Shown: positions 24,201 through 32,768, counted from the first letter of the stretch. The stretch: DNA of 64,000 bases from CADEDH01 sp039201605 (GCA_039201605.1 JBCCRO010000018.1:37710-101709); one strand, 5' to 3'. Made by a program: numbers and translations. The notes: a model not told the origin generated them from the sequence alone.

Positions 24201-25103
24201 ATGGTGACGGAAGCTACTACAGGACCCCGAACGCCGATCCAGTCCTGGTCGGCCGACCACTTGGTGCTCAGCCACTTCACCCTGGCCCGCGATCACGACG
24301 TGGTCGACCGGATCGAGGCGGCCGCCGCCGCCGGCTACGACGGGATCGGGCTCCTCGTCGACCAGTACCAGGCCTTGGTGGCGGCCGGTGAACGGGACCG
24401 CCTGGACGAGGCGTTGGAGCGGGCGGCGATGCCACTCACCGACATCGAGGTGCTCCGCGGTTGGGCCGTCGGCGGACGCGACGATCCCGACTACCGGGCC
24501 CAGGAGGATGCGGTGTGGGAGATGGCCGACCGCTACGGCTGTCGGTACGTGCAGGCCATCTGCCCCACCGTCGACGATCCGGCGGCGGTCGGCCCCGCCT
24601 TCGCCGCCCTATGCGACCGGGCCGCCGATCACGGACTCGTCGTCGGCCTTGAGTTCGTGCCGTACATGGCGGTCGGTGACCTGGCGACCGCCTGTCGGGT
24701 GCTCGACGAGGCCGACCGACCCAACGGTGGGCTGTGCGTGGACACCTGGCATCTGGCCCGCAGCGGGGGCGGTGCCGCCGATCTGGTCGACCTCGGCGCC
24801 GACCGGGTGTTCGGCATCCAGGTGAACGACGGGCCTCGTCGGCCTCCGCAGCCGGTGACCGATCTCGCCGGGTATGTCGATGATTGTCTTCGCCGTCGGC
24901 GACCACCCGGGAGCGGCGATCTCGACGTGGCCGGCGTGGCGTCGACCCTGTTGGCCGCCGGGGTCGACGTGCCGTGGCAGCTCGAGGTGTGCGACGACCG
25001 GGCCTGGGGTCGACCGGCCATCGACCACGCCACGGCCTGCGCCGAGGGCATGCGCACGTTGCTGGCCTCGATCGATGAGGGCGGGGCCCCGGGAGCCGTC
25101 TGA
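24201..25103 (+). CDS. Sugar phosphate isomerase/epimerase-like TIM barrel
   Basis: The 300-residue protein resembles the AP-endonuclease-2 TIM-barrel fold. It has AAAAGYDGIGL, GCRYVQAICP, VGLEFVPY with a metal-binding Glu, NGGLCVDTWHLARSG with Asp and His, and a late WQLEVCDDRAW. Members isomerise keto sugars or cleave ring intermediates such as inosose and dehydroshikimate, all with a divalent metal. The ATG at 24201 follows GGGGAGA; an earlier in-frame ATG has no site. The reaction is not assigned. Confidence 0.87.
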   Translation: MVTEATTGPRTPIQSWSADHLVLSHFTLARDHDVVDRIEAAAAAGYDGIGLLVDQYQALVAAGERDRLDEALERAAMPLTDIEVLRGWAVGGRDDPDYRAQEDAVWEMADRYGCRYVQAICPTVDDPAAVGPAFAALCDRAADHGLVVGLEFVPYMAVGDLATACRVLDEADRPNGGLCVDTWHLARSGGGAADLVDLGADRVFGIQVNDGPRRPPQPVTDLAGYVDDCLRRRRPPGSGDLDVAGVASTLLAAGVDVPWQLEVCDDRAWGRPAIDHATACAEGMRTLLASIDEGGAPGAV

Positions 25104-25219
25104 CCGGCCGGCGATGGCGACCCGCCGTAAAGCCGGCGAATTCGTCGCGTTCCGGCCACATGGGACCGGTTGCGGCGTGTAGGTTGTCGGCCAGCCGCGC
25201 ACCATACAAGGGGAAATCC

Positions 25220-26263
25220 GTGAAGCGCATCGCCGCCTGCTTTGCTGTACTCGTCATGCTGTCCATCGCCTCGCCGGTGGACGCCGATCACTCCCGACGG
25301 ACGAGGTTGGAGGTGATGTCCCAGAACCTCTACGTCGGCGCCGACCTCGATCGGCTCCTTCAGGGCGATCCACCGGCCGCCCTCCTGCAGACGGTCGAGC
25401 AGACCGACTTCCCGAGCCGGGCGGTCGAGATCGCCGAGGGCATCGACGACTTCAATCCCGACCTGATCGGCCTGCAGGAGGTGGCGATCATCTCGGTCTT
25501 CGACACGACCGGCACCGTCCTGTTCGAACTGGACTACCTCGACATCCTGATGAACGCCATCGCCGCCGAAGGCGAGAGCTACGCCGTGGCCGCCTCGGTG
25601 GACAACGCCGATGTCACCCTGCCGGTCGATCCGGCGGCCGGCACCTTCGCCCGGGTGGTCGACCGCGACGTGATCATCTACCGCACCGACACCACGACCG
25701 TGGCCAACCCCCGGTCCGCCAACTTCAGCACCAACTTCGCCGTGGGCCTCGGCGGTGCCGAGCTCGAGTTCACCCGGGGGTACACGATGGTCGACGCCAC
25801 CGTGGGCTCCGAGGAGTTCCTGCTCGTCAACACGCACTTCGAGGTGGCAGGGGCGCCGTGTCTGACCGATGCCGGCCCCGTGCTCTGCCAGGACCTCCAG
25901 GCGACCGAGCTCCACGAGGTACTGGCGGAGGAGAGCGCTCCAATCGTGCTGGTCGGCGATCTCAACGCCGAGCCGGGGACGACGGCCTACGACACGTTCG
26001 CCGACGGCGGCTACGTGGACACGTGGGACCTGCGATTCCCCTACAACGACGAACCGGGCTTCACCTGTTGTCAGACCGAGACCCTCGACAACGTCGACAG
26101 CATCCTGGACAAGCGGATCGATCTGATCTTCATCAGCGAGGACGGACTCGAGCCCTACTTCGTGTTGACGACGGTGGTCGGCGACTGGGATCAACGCAAG
26201 ACGCCGAGCGGCCTGTGGTATTCCGACCACGGCGGCCCCTGGGCTTCGCTCTACCTGTCCTGA
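25220..26263 (+). CDS. Secreted endonuclease/exonuclease/phosphatase-family protein
   Basis: The 347-residue protein begins with a Sec signal peptide (VKRIAACFAVLVMLSIASPVDA). Family motifs follow: MSQNLYVGADL, the metal-binding Glu in IGLQEVAI, LVNTHFEV, LVGDLNAEPG and a final YSDHGG. This fold cleaves phosphodiester bonds in nucleic acids, lipids or sugars. The N-terminal MSQNLYVGADL pattern is common in secreted actinobacterial members. The GTG at 25220 is preceded by AAGGGGA. It is probably extracellular; substrate unknown. Confidence 0.88.
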   Translation: MKRIAACFAVLVMLSIASPVDADHSRRTRLEVMSQNLYVGADLDRLLQGDPPAALLQTVEQTDFPSRAVEIAEGIDDFNPDLIGLQEVAIISVFDTTGTVLFELDYLDILMNAIAAEGESYAVAASVDNADVTLPVDPAAGTFARVVDRDVIIYRTDTTTVANPRSANFSTNFAVGLGGAELEFTRGYTMVDATVGSEEFLLVNTHFEVAGAPCLTDAGPVLCQDLQATELHEVLAEESAPIVLVGDLNAEPGTTAYDTFADGGYVDTWDLRFPYNDEPGFTCCQTETLDNVDSILDKRIDLIFISEDGLEPYFVLTTVVGDWDQRKTPSGLWYSDHGGPWASLYLS

Positions 26264-26304
26264 GGCGGTGACCGCCCGACGGCGGCCGCCCGGGGACGCG
26301 GGTT

Positions 26305-27129
26305 CTACCCGGCCTCGAACGGGGCCGGGGGGAGATCGCGCTCGGGATAGCCGCCCGGCGGGAGCGCCGACATCGGCCCCTGCACGGTGAGGCCGCCGTC
26401 GACCCGGAGGATCTCGCCGGTCACGAACCGGGCGGCCGGGCTCACCAGGAAGATCACGGCATTGGCGATGTCCTCCGGCCGGCCGAGGAACGGCAGAGGC
26501 TGATCGACGAAGCCATCGCCAACGCCTTCGTCGTAGGTGTTGTCGTAGGCCTCGGTGCGGAACTGTCCGGGCGCCACGCAGTTGAGCCGGACCGACGGTC
26601 CCCACTCGTAGGCCAGCGTCCGGGTCAGCTCGGCCACGCCGGCGCGGGCCGCGGCCGAGTGGGAGATCCCGGGGATCCCCCGCCCGATGGTGGCGATGAT
26701 CTGGCAGATCGAACCGCCGCCGTTGTCGAGCATCCGGTCACCGAAGGCCTGGGTCATGTTGAAGGTGCCGTGCAGGTTGAGGTCGATCACCGAGCGCCAG
26801 CCGTTGGGGCTGAGATCCCGGGCCTTGGCCGGGAACTGGCCACCGGCGTTGTTGACCAGGATGTCGACCTCGCCCCGGCGCTCGGCAAGGGCGGTGACGG
26901 TGTCGAGATCGCGGATGTCGACCTGGTCGACCTCGACGGCCCGACCGGTGGCGTCGCCGATGGCCACCGCCGCCTCCTCCAGCGGCTCCCGACGTCGGGC
27001 GGCGATCGTCACCTCGGCGCCGGCGGCGGCCAGGCCGGTGGCGATGGCCCGACCCAGGCCGGTCCCGCCCCCGGTCACCAGAGCCGTACGCCCGGCGAGC
27101 AGGGTCGACGCAAACGGGGAGGCGGTCAT
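26305..27129 (-). CDS. SDR resembling 2,4-dienoyl-CoA reductase, with altered catalytic Lys
   Basis: This 274-residue SDR has TGGGTGLGRAIA and LVNNAGGQFP. Instead of Tyr-x3-Lys it reads SHSAAARAGVAELTRTLAYEWG. The lack of the Tyr and the following AGV...LAYEWGP match the 2,4-dienoyl-CoA reductase branch, which lacks the classical Tyr. The Lys that branch keeps is an Arg here. The role is therefore either enoyl/dienoyl-CoA reduction or something modified. It is divergent from the ABM gene at 27205. Confidence 0.88.
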   Translation of the reverse strand: MTASPFASTLLAGRTALVTGGGTGLGRAIATGLAAAGAEVTIAARRREPLEEAAVAIGDATGRAVEVDQVDIRDLDTVTALAERRGEVDILVNNAGGQFPAKARDLSPNGWRSVIDLNLHGTFNMTQAFGDRMLDNGGGSICQIIATIGRGIPGISHSAAARAGVAELTRTLAYEWGPSVRLNCVAPGQFRTEAYDNTYDEGVGDGFVDQPLPFLGRPEDIANAVIFLVSPAARFVTGEILRVDGGLTVQGPMSALPPGGYPERDLPPAPFEAG

Positions 27130-27192
27130 CGGGCCACCCCGGCGGTCCGGCGCAAAGCGCGGGGTGGGCTGGCACCGAGCGACGTGGCCTCA

Positions 27193-27198
27193 TAGGTT
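27193..27198 (+). promoter_or_regulatory. -10 box of a leaderless promoter
   Basis: TAGGTT is followed by exactly six bases and then the ATG of the ABM gene, and no ribosome site is present. This geometry puts transcription start at or next to the start codon. Confidence 0.5.
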
Positions 27199-27204
27199 CG
27201 GTCC

Positions 27205-27639
27205 ATGGCGACGATCCTTGCGCACATCACCGTCAAACCGGGAACTGCCCCCGCATTCGAGTCGGTGGCCCGGTCGCTGCATGAGACCAGCCACCGCCTG
27301 GAGGAGGGGCTGCTGCGCTACGAGTACTGGCGGGGCGCCGAGGAGAACACGTACTACACGCTGCTGTCGTTCACCGACCACCGGACCTTCATCGCCCACC
27401 AGACCAGCGACCACCACGAGGACGCCTCGCCCGAGCTGCGCGACATCATCGCCTCCATCCGCCTGGAGTGGGTCGACCCGATCGAGGGGGCCTCCCCCCT
27501 CCCCTCGACCGCGGATCAGGACGCGCCGGACGATGCCGACGAGCTCACCCGTCGCTACCGGCAGCTGTACGCCGCTGCCGTCGCACCGTGGTGGGAGCCC
27601 CTGCGCCCAGAGGAGCATGCCGGGGGCGCCGACGCCTAG
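27205..27639 (+). CDS. Antibiotic-biosynthesis-monooxygenase (ABM) domain protein
   Basis: The 144-residue protein has an ABM unit in its first 95 residues: ILAHITVKPGTAPAFESVARSLHE, EEGLLRYEYWRG, YYTLLSFTDHRTFIAHQTSDHHE. A charged tail of about 50 residues ends in PWWEPLRPEE. It is likely dimeric and may process quinol or aromatic intermediates. Translation is probably leaderless. Its stop overlaps the convergent kinase-fold gene by four bases. Confidence 0.85.
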   Translation: MATILAHITVKPGTAPAFESVARSLHETSHRLEEGLLRYEYWRGAEENTYYTLLSFTDHRTFIAHQTSDHHEDASPELRDIIASIRLEWVDPIEGASPLPSTADQDAPDDADELTRRYRQLYAAAVAPWWEPLRPEEHAGGADA

Positions 27640-28715
27640 AGCAGGTCGAGCAACTCGCCGCTGTCGTGGTCGTCGGCGGCGACGAACGAGCGGGTGACGA
27701 AGGCGTCGAGCAGGGCCCGACCCCGGTCGTTGCCCGGGTCGAGATTGGCCACCGCCAGCTGGGCCCAGGCCTGCTGCAGCAGGCAGTAGCGGTAGTCGCG
27801 CTGGAACCGTTCGCGGGTGTAGTCGGCGGACACCCCGTGGTCGAGCAGTTCGGCGTGGTAGCGGTCGAGCAGCTCCTGCTCCCAGGCCCGCCGGTTGTCG
27901 GTCGACACCGATTGGGCGAGGAAGTATGCGACGTCGAAGGCGCCGACATGGCGGGTGGCGAGCTGAAAGTCGAGCACCGTGACGGCGTTGGTCTCGGTGT
28001 CGAACAGGAAGTTCTCCAACCGGGAGTCGATGTGGGCGAAGGTGGCGTTGCCCTGGTCGGCCCACCAGTCGAGCATCTCGGGGTACCGGGGGGTCACCGC
28101 CTCCACCCAGCCGAGCACCCGCGCCGGCACCCGGTCAGACCAGTTGGCCACGAAGCCGTCCCAGTGGGCCTCGCCCAAGGCCTTCGCCGCCTTGTAGGCG
28201 TCGTTGTTCATCGGCGGGAGCCACTCGAGCGCATCGAGTCGGTCGCTGTCCCAGAACTCGGCATGGAGGGCGGCCAGCGACGACAGCACCGTCTCGCAGT
28301 CGGCCCGATCGGCTCCATCGAGCTGGTCGACCATCCGGGCCCCCGTGATCTCCTCCAGGACGAGGACGAACGGGGCGCCTGCGGGGTCTATCTCGGCCAC
28401 GTAGGGCCTCGGCACCCGGAGGCCGACGTCGCCGGCGAGCTGCTGGTAGAAGCTGATCTCGCGGTTGTAGAACCCCATGGCCTGGCACAGCCCGACGTTC
28501 TCGGGGAAGGCCGACTGGCACTTGGCGATCATGGTGGCGGGCCCGGTCTCACCCGGCCCGTAGCTCAGGTGTAGGCGGGACAGCTCGCCCAGGATCCCGA
28601 CCCCCTCCCCCATCGATTCGTGGGTCACCTCGGCGATCGTCCCGACGTCGTCCCGATCGGCGAGCCGATCGTTGAGCCATGCGGCGTCGAGTAGCCCTGT
28701 CCGTGTCGGCAGCAT
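27636..28715 (-). CDS. Phosphotransferase-family (EcKinase/aminoglycoside-kinase-like) protein
   Basis: The 359-residue protein has a protein-kinase-like fold. ATP-binding lysine is in TMIAKCQ, the Glu in REISFYQQ, the catalytic loop HIDSRLENFLF (His-x-Asp with the Asn five on) and the metal Asp in VTVLDFQ. This group, often seen beside steroid, lipid and xenobiotic catabolism genes in actinobacteria, phosphorylates small alcohols; the substrate is unknown. It lies downstream of the PPOX gene at 28804 on the same strand. Confidence 0.87.
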   Translation of the reverse strand: MLPTRTGLLDAAWLNDRLADRDDVGTIAEVTHESMGEGVGILGELSRLHLSYGPGETGPATMIAKCQSAFPENVGLCQAMGFYNREISFYQQLAGDVGLRVPRPYVAEIDPAGAPFVLVLEEITGARMVDQLDGADRADCETVLSSLAALHAEFWDSDRLDALEWLPPMNNDAYKAAKALGEAHWDGFVANWSDRVPARVLGWVEAVTPRYPEMLDWWADQGNATFAHIDSRLENFLFDTETNAVTVLDFQLATRHVGAFDVAYFLAQSVSTDNRRAWEQELLDRYHAELLDHGVSADYTRERFQRDYRYCLLQQAWAQLAVANLDPGNDRGRALLDAFVTRSFVAADDHDSGELLDLL

Positions 28716-28766
28716 CTGGTCCCCCCGGTGCGTGTTCGTGCCTGTCGTCGTTCGTCGTTCGTCGGT

Positions 28767-28798
28767 GGGAGGTGACGCGACCGTGCGCCACCCCTCCC
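28767..28798 (-). terminator. Weak hairpin between PPOX and kinase-fold genes
   Basis: GGGAGGTG at 28767-28774 can pair with CACCCCTCCC at 28789-28798 with a two-base bulge. It falls just after the PPOX stop. It is a possible partial terminator only. Confidence 0.35.
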
Positions 28799-28803
28799 GG
28801 CCC

Positions 28804-29316
28804 CTAGTTGGCGCCGAGGCCCTCGGCCATCGCCTTCATCGTGCGGTCCCGGAACTTGTGGGCGCTGAACCCGACCACGAGGCGGGCGTCGGTCTCGATG
28901 ATCACCCGCTCCGGGGAGTCGAGGAACTTGCGGAAGCTCTTGCGGTACTCGTCGTCGGGATCGACGTCGAGTCGGGACAGCCGGTCGTAGAACCACCCGC
29001 TGAGTTCGGCGAAGCCCTCCTCGCCATGGGCGTGCACGATCGAGTCGCCCTTGTAGGTGGCGGTCTTGCCGTCGGTGTTGATCACGATGGCCGACTGGGG
29101 GCGCTTGCGCAGGGCCGGCACCCGCTTCCGGGTGGCGGCGCAGGTCGTCCAGAACTTCCCGCGGTCGTGGAAGTAGGCGACGACGACGCCGACCGGGTAG
29201 CCCTCGCTCGTCGTCCAGTTGAAAACGCACTCGCCGACGCCGTCGAGCAACTCGGAGAGCTCGTCCTCGTCGAGTTGCAGACCGGTCAGATCCTCGTAGT
29301 CGAACTCCTCTGACAT
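28804..29316 (-). CDS. PPOX-fold (pyridoxamine-phosphate-oxidase-like) protein
   Basis: The 170-residue protein has a split-barrel flavin/F420-binding fold: VGECVFNWTTSEGYPVGVVVAY, FWTTCAATRKRVPALRKRP, SAIVINTDGKTATYKG and a closing RVIIETDARLVVGFSAHKF. It is a paralogue of the protein at 30804-31313 with the same order of segments. PPOX proteins bind FMN, F420 or haem. The ATG at 29316 is preferred over one 17 codons upstream because the extension would run into the divergent promoter. Confidence 0.87.
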   Translation of the reverse strand: MSEEFDYEDLTGLQLDEDELSELLDGVGECVFNWTTSEGYPVGVVVAYFHDRGKFWTTCAATRKRVPALRKRPQSAIVINTDGKTATYKGDSIVHAHGEEGFAELSGWFYDRLSRLDVDPDDEYRKSFRKFLDSPERVIIETDARLVVGFSAHKFRDRTMKAMAEGLGAN

Positions 29317-29371
29317 GCCGCCTGTCCCCCTGCTTCGCGACCCACCTTTCGTGGTGTCGAAGGTCACAGCC

Positions 29372-29377
29372 TACGAT
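29372..29377 (+). promoter_or_regulatory. -10 box of a leaderless promoter
   Basis: TACGAT, a close match to the actinobacterial -10 consensus, is followed by six bases and the ATG of the SnoaL-like gene at 29384. There is no ribosome site. Confidence 0.55.
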
Positions 29378-29383
29378 ACGGCG

Positions 29384-29854
29384 ATGAGCGGAACGCCAAT
29401 TGGTTCGACCGATTCCTCCGACGCCATCGCCGTGCGCGGCCTGGTCCACCGCTACGCCGATGCGGTCGTCCACCGCGACGAAGCGCAGTGGAAATCGACC
29501 TGGGCCGACGACGCCGTGTGGGACATCGCCGGTCAGCGACTCGAGGGCCCCGAAGCCATCGTCGCCTTCTGGAACGGGGCCATGGACCGCTTCGCCGCCG
29601 TCGTCCAGACCGTGCTCAACGGCGAGGCCGCGTTCGACGCCGAGGCCGGGACGGGCACCGGTCGGTGGTACATCCAGGAGCACTTCCAGCGCATCGACGG
29701 CGAGGTCGGCATGATGCTCGGCTACTACGACGACACCTACGTGCGCACCGACGAGGGGTGGCGCTTCACCGGCCGGGAGCTGTCGGTCACCTACGGCGGC
29801 AACCCGAAGCTGGAGGGCACCTTCCACAAGGCCTGGGCCGAGGTCGCCTGCTAG
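29384..29854 (+). CDS. SnoaL-like (NTF2-fold) protein
   Basis: The 156-residue protein has the family pattern AIAVRGLVHRYADAVVHRDEAQWKSTWADDAVWDI, then GRWYIQEHFQRIDGEVGMMLGYYDDTYVRTDEGWRFTGREL. It is the third SnoaL-type gene in the window. It starts with an ATG six bases behind a TACGAT box, which fits leaderless translation. An in-frame start 23 codons upstream would overlap the divergent PPOX gene. An SDR follows 11 bp downstream and is likely cotranscribed. Confidence 0.88.
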   Translation: MSGTPIGSTDSSDAIAVRGLVHRYADAVVHRDEAQWKSTWADDAVWDIAGQRLEGPEAIVAFWNGAMDRFAAVVQTVLNGEAAFDAEAGTGTGRWYIQEHFQRIDGEVGMMLGYYDDTYVRTDEGWRFTGRELSVTYGGNPKLEGTFHKAWAEVAC

Positions 29855-29865
29855 AACGTTCCGCC

Positions 29866-30675
29866 ATGGGACGCCTGGACGACAAGATCGCCGTGGTGGT
29901 GGGCGGAGCCTCCGGCTTCGGTCTGGCCACCGCCGAACGCTTCGGGGCCGAGGGGGCGACGGTCGCCATCCTCGGTCGCCGAATCGACGCCGCCACCGAG
30001 GTGGCCGAACGACTCGGCGGCACGGCCCACGTCTGCGACGTGACCGACCACGCCAAGATGAACGCCGCCACCGACGCCGTGGTGGCGGCGCATGGCCGCA
30101 TCGACATCGGGGTCAACTACGCCGGCTTCGAGCAGAGCACTCCGATCAAGGAGCTGACGCCCGAGGTGTGGCAACCGATGGTCGACGTCCAACTCACGGG
30201 CGCCGTGTGGTTCATCCAGGCCATGGGTCGGGCCATGGCCGACGGGGGCGGGTCGATCGTGTCCACCTCGTCGTTGACCGCCGCCAATCCCTCCGTCGGC
30301 CAGGCCGCCTACGCCGGCTCCAAAGCGGGCCTGGAGTACATCACCCGCATCGCCGCCCTCGAGTACGGCCCCGACGACATCCGGGTCAACTGCGTCGCCC
30401 CCCACCTCATCGAGACACCGATGACGTCGCGGATCTTCGAGATGGACCTGATCATCGAGGCGGTGCGGCTGCAGACCCCCCTGGGTCGAATGGGCTCCAT
30501 CGACGACATCGCCAACACGGTGTTGTTCCTGGCCAGCGACGAGGCGGCCTACATCACCGGCCAGACCCTCTACGTCGACGGCGGCGCCTCCACCCAGAAG
30601 CTCCCCGCCGCCTCCGAGCTGGGGATGCTGGCCGCCCTGCAGGCGGCGCGGGCCGAGGGCCCTGCCGGCGACTGA
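29866..30675 (+). CDS. Short-chain dehydrogenase/reductase (SDR)
   Basis: The 269-residue SDR has GGASGFGLATA for cofactor binding, an altered NYAG in place of NNAG, catalytic Ser in STSSLTA and YAGSK. VNCVAPHLIETPM and the ending TGQTLYVDGGAS are typical. Asp in VCDVTDH marks adenine recognition. It starts 11 bp after the SnoaL-like gene, forming a likely two-gene operon that may dehydrate and reduce or oxidise the same intermediate. The substrate is unknown. Confidence 0.93.
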   Translation: MGRLDDKIAVVVGGASGFGLATAERFGAEGATVAILGRRIDAATEVAERLGGTAHVCDVTDHAKMNAATDAVVAAHGRIDIGVNYAGFEQSTPIKELTPEVWQPMVDVQLTGAVWFIQAMGRAMADGGGSIVSTSSLTAANPSVGQAAYAGSKAGLEYITRIAALEYGPDDIRVNCVAPHLIETPMTSRIFEMDLIIEAVRLQTPLGRMGSIDDIANTVLFLASDEAAYITGQTLYVDGGASTQKLPAASELGMLAALQAARAEGPAGD

Positions 30676-30693
30676 GGGCGATGTCCCGCCCCT

Positions 30694-30715
30694 GAATTGA
30701 CCGGACGGTTAGTTT
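30694..30715 (+). promoter_or_regulatory. TetR-type operator overlapping a -10 box, site B
   Basis: The core GACCGGACGGTTAGTTT matches site A at all but one of 22 positions. TAGTTT at the right end is the candidate -10 box, giving a leader of about 80 bases before the PPOX ATG at 30804. Confidence 0.7.
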
Positions 30716-30803
30716 CGGTCGACCATCGTGCGGGGACCGAAACACACGCACCGGCTGCGCACCCCGACGGGCGCACCGGCACGGGGAGCAGGAGGAGCCG
30801 ACC

Positions 30804-31313
30804 ATGGCAGCCGACGAAGACGGCAACTACGAGGACGTCACCAAGTACGGGCTCGAGGACGGCGACGAGACGGCGATGCTCGACGCCCAGAAGGAGTGCA
30901 CCTTCATCTGGTCGAACAAGGAGGGCTGGCCCGTCGGCGTGATCATGAGCTACGTGTTCCACGACGGCAGGTTCTGGCTGACGGCGTCGAGTCAGCGGGC
31001 CCGCATCCACGCCGTACGCCGCGACCCCCGGGTCTGCATCGTGGTGACCAGCACCGGCACCTCGGCCGGGCCGAACAAGACCGTCACCTACAAGGGCATG
31101 TGCGCCATCCGCGACGACCGCGAGATCAAGGACTGGTACTACCCGGCGCTGTCCGAGCACCTCTTCGGGCCCGGTGAGCGGGCCGACAACTTCGTCCAGT
31201 TCCTCGACTCCCCCCGCCGGGTGGTGCTGGAGATCACCCCCACCCAACGCATCGGCTACGACGGCCGCAAGATGGCGGTCGACACCGAGAAGTGGCTGGC
31301 GGCCAACACCTGA
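30804..31313 (+). CDS. PPOX-fold (pyridoxamine-phosphate-oxidase-like) protein
   Basis: The 169-residue protein is a split-barrel flavin/F420-type protein: KECTFIWSNKEGWPVGVIMSYVFHDG, FWLTASSQRARIHAVRRDPRVCIVV, KTVTYKGMCAIRDD and a closing RVVLEITPTQRIGYDGRK. It is paralogous to 28804-29316. SD AGGAGG precedes the ATG. It forms an operon with the Rieske ferredoxin that starts 13 bp after its stop, under operator site B. That pairing suggests a flavin or F420 protein working with an iron-sulfur carrier. Confidence 0.88.
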   Translation: MAADEDGNYEDVTKYGLEDGDETAMLDAQKECTFIWSNKEGWPVGVIMSYVFHDGRFWLTASSQRARIHAVRRDPRVCIVVTSTGTSAGPNKTVTYKGMCAIRDDREIKDWYYPALSEHLFGPGERADNFVQFLDSPRRVVLEITPTQRIGYDGRKMAVDTEKWLAANT

Positions 31314-31326
31314 TGGGCGGCCGCCG

Positions 31327-31692
31327 ATGAGCGAACACCACCTCGGCTCCCTCGACGACCTCGAAGACGGCCAGATGCGGGCCTTCGAGGACATCGGCGA
31401 GTACGGCATCGTGGTGTGCCGGGTCGACGGCACGCTGCACGCCGTCATCGACAACTGCTCGCACGCCGACGCCCCGCTGAGCGAGGGCCGCTTCCGGGGA
31501 CGGACGCTGGTTTGCCCGGTACACGGGGCCGCCTTCAACGTGACCACCGGCGAACACAGTGGACCCCCGGCGTGGGAGGGCATCGACTGCTACCCCGTCG
31601 TCGAAGATGACGACGGCGTACGGGTCACGCTGGCGGCCGCCGACGACGAGAACGTGGGTGGTTTCGACGCCGGCAGCCCGCGAACCCGCTGA
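31327..31692 (+). CDS. Rieske [2Fe-2S] ferredoxin
   Basis: The 121-residue protein is a stand-alone Rieske domain with ligands Cys44-x-His46 and Cys63-x2-His66, and the family ending HGAAFNVTTGEH. It has a short acidic tail and no membrane segment. Proteins like this carry electrons from a reductase to a Rieske oxygenase; none of the oxygenase genes is adjacent. It shares a predicted operator with the oxygenase at 20283-21725. It lies 13 bp after the PPOX gene. Confidence 0.92.
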   Translation: MSEHHLGSLDDLEDGQMRAFEDIGEYGIVVCRVDGTLHAVIDNCSHADAPLSEGRFRGRTLVCPVHGAAFNVTTGEHSGPPAWEGIDCYPVVEDDDGVRVTLAAADDENVGGFDAGSPRTR

Positions 31693-31756
31693 GCGGTCGG
31701 GCGACGAGGAGAGCACCGATGGGCCGCAGCCGGATGGCGATCAATCTGACGAAGAC

Positions 31757-31774
31757 CTACCGATCGGTTAATTT
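31757..31774 (+). promoter_or_regulatory. TetR-type operator overlapping a leaderless -10 box, site C
   Basis: CTACCGATCGGTTAATTT contains the perfect palindrome ACCGATCGGT and ends in TAATTT. Exactly six bases separate TAATTT from the GTG start at 31781. A bound repressor would cover the -10 region directly. Confidence 0.65.
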
Positions 31775-31780
31775 CTAGCC

Positions 31781-32755
31781 GTGGCCACGCGACCGTTCCG
31801 ATTCAGCACCCAGGCCTTCGCCCCGACCGATGCCGCCGAGTGGACCGAGACGGCGCGCAAGGCCGAGAGCCTCGGCTACGACTGCCTGCACCTGGCCGAT
31901 CACTACCTCGGTCCGGGCGAGGCGGCCACGGCGGCCAGCCACCCGGTGCAGACCGTGGCCGCCATCCCGGCCATGGCCGCCGCCGCCATGGTGACCGACA
32001 CGATCAAGATCGGCTGCCGGGTGCTCTGCGTCGACTACCACCAGCCCATGGTGCTGGCCAAGTCGCTGGCCACGATCGACCTGCTGTCGAACGGCAGGCT
32101 GGAGGCGGGCTACGGCGCTGGCTGGATCACCAGCGAGTACGAGGCGATGGGCGTGCCCATGGACCCACCCGGGGTTCGCATCGATCGCCTGATCGAGCAC
32201 GTCGAACTCGGCCGCTCCTTCTTCGCCGGCGAGGAGCTCGCCCATCGGGGCACCCACGTCACCGCCACGTCGATGGCGGCCATCCCGCCCTCGCCGCAGG
32301 AGGGCGGGCCCCGGATCATGATCGGGGGCGGCGGGAAACGGGTGCTGCGCACGGCCGCCCGTCTGGCCGACATCGTCTCGCTCAACTTCAACAACTCGGC
32401 CGGCCGCATCGGGCCCGAGGGCATCGGCTCCAGCACCGCCGAGCTCACGGCGGAGAAGATCGGCTGGGTCCGCCACGGTGCCGGCGACCGCTACGACGAC
32501 CTGGAGATCGAGATCGGGGCGTACTTCACCGCCGTCACCGACGACACGGCCGGCACCCTGGCCGCCATGGGCGGGGCCATGGGCATGGACGCCGACACGA
32601 TGGCCGACTACCCCCACGCCCTGATCGGCTCGACGGCCGAGATCGTCGAGACGCTGCAGAAGCGACGCGAGCTCTACGACATCAGCTACATCAACGTGGC
32701 CGCCCGCAACATGGAGGCGTTCGCCCCCGTGGTGGCCGAACTGACCGGGACCTGA
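31781..32755 (+). CDS. LLM-class (luciferase-like) F420-dependent oxidoreductase
   Basis: The 324-residue TIM-barrel protein belongs to the luciferase-like group: FRFSTQAFAPTDAAEWTETARKAESLGYDCLHLADHYLG, IKIGCRVLCVDYHQPMVLAKSLATIDLLSNGRLEAGYGAGW and PRIMIGGGGKRVLRTAARLADIV. Such proteins transfer hydride with F420 or FMN. Translation begins at a GTG without a ribosome site and is probably leaderless. It is the first gene of an LLM-P450-SDR operon with gaps of 13 and -4 bp. Confidence 0.92.
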   Translation: MATRPFRFSTQAFAPTDAAEWTETARKAESLGYDCLHLADHYLGPGEAATAASHPVQTVAAIPAMAAAAMVTDTIKIGCRVLCVDYHQPMVLAKSLATIDLLSNGRLEAGYGAGWITSEYEAMGVPMDPPGVRIDRLIEHVELGRSFFAGEELAHRGTHVTATSMAAIPPSPQEGGPRIMIGGGGKRVLRTAARLADIVSLNFNNSAGRIGPEGIGSSTAELTAEKIGWVRHGAGDRYDDLEIEIGAYFTAVTDDTAGTLAAMGGAMGMDADTMADYPHALIGSTAEIVETLQKRRELYDISYINVAARNMEAFAPVVAELTGT

Positions 32756-32768
32756 CCAGGAGGACGTC

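Noticed and set aside
28747..28765. CGTCGTTCGTCGTTCGTCG short repeat
   Set aside because: It is a few units of a simple G+C-rich repeat in a short gap, with no link to a mobile element.
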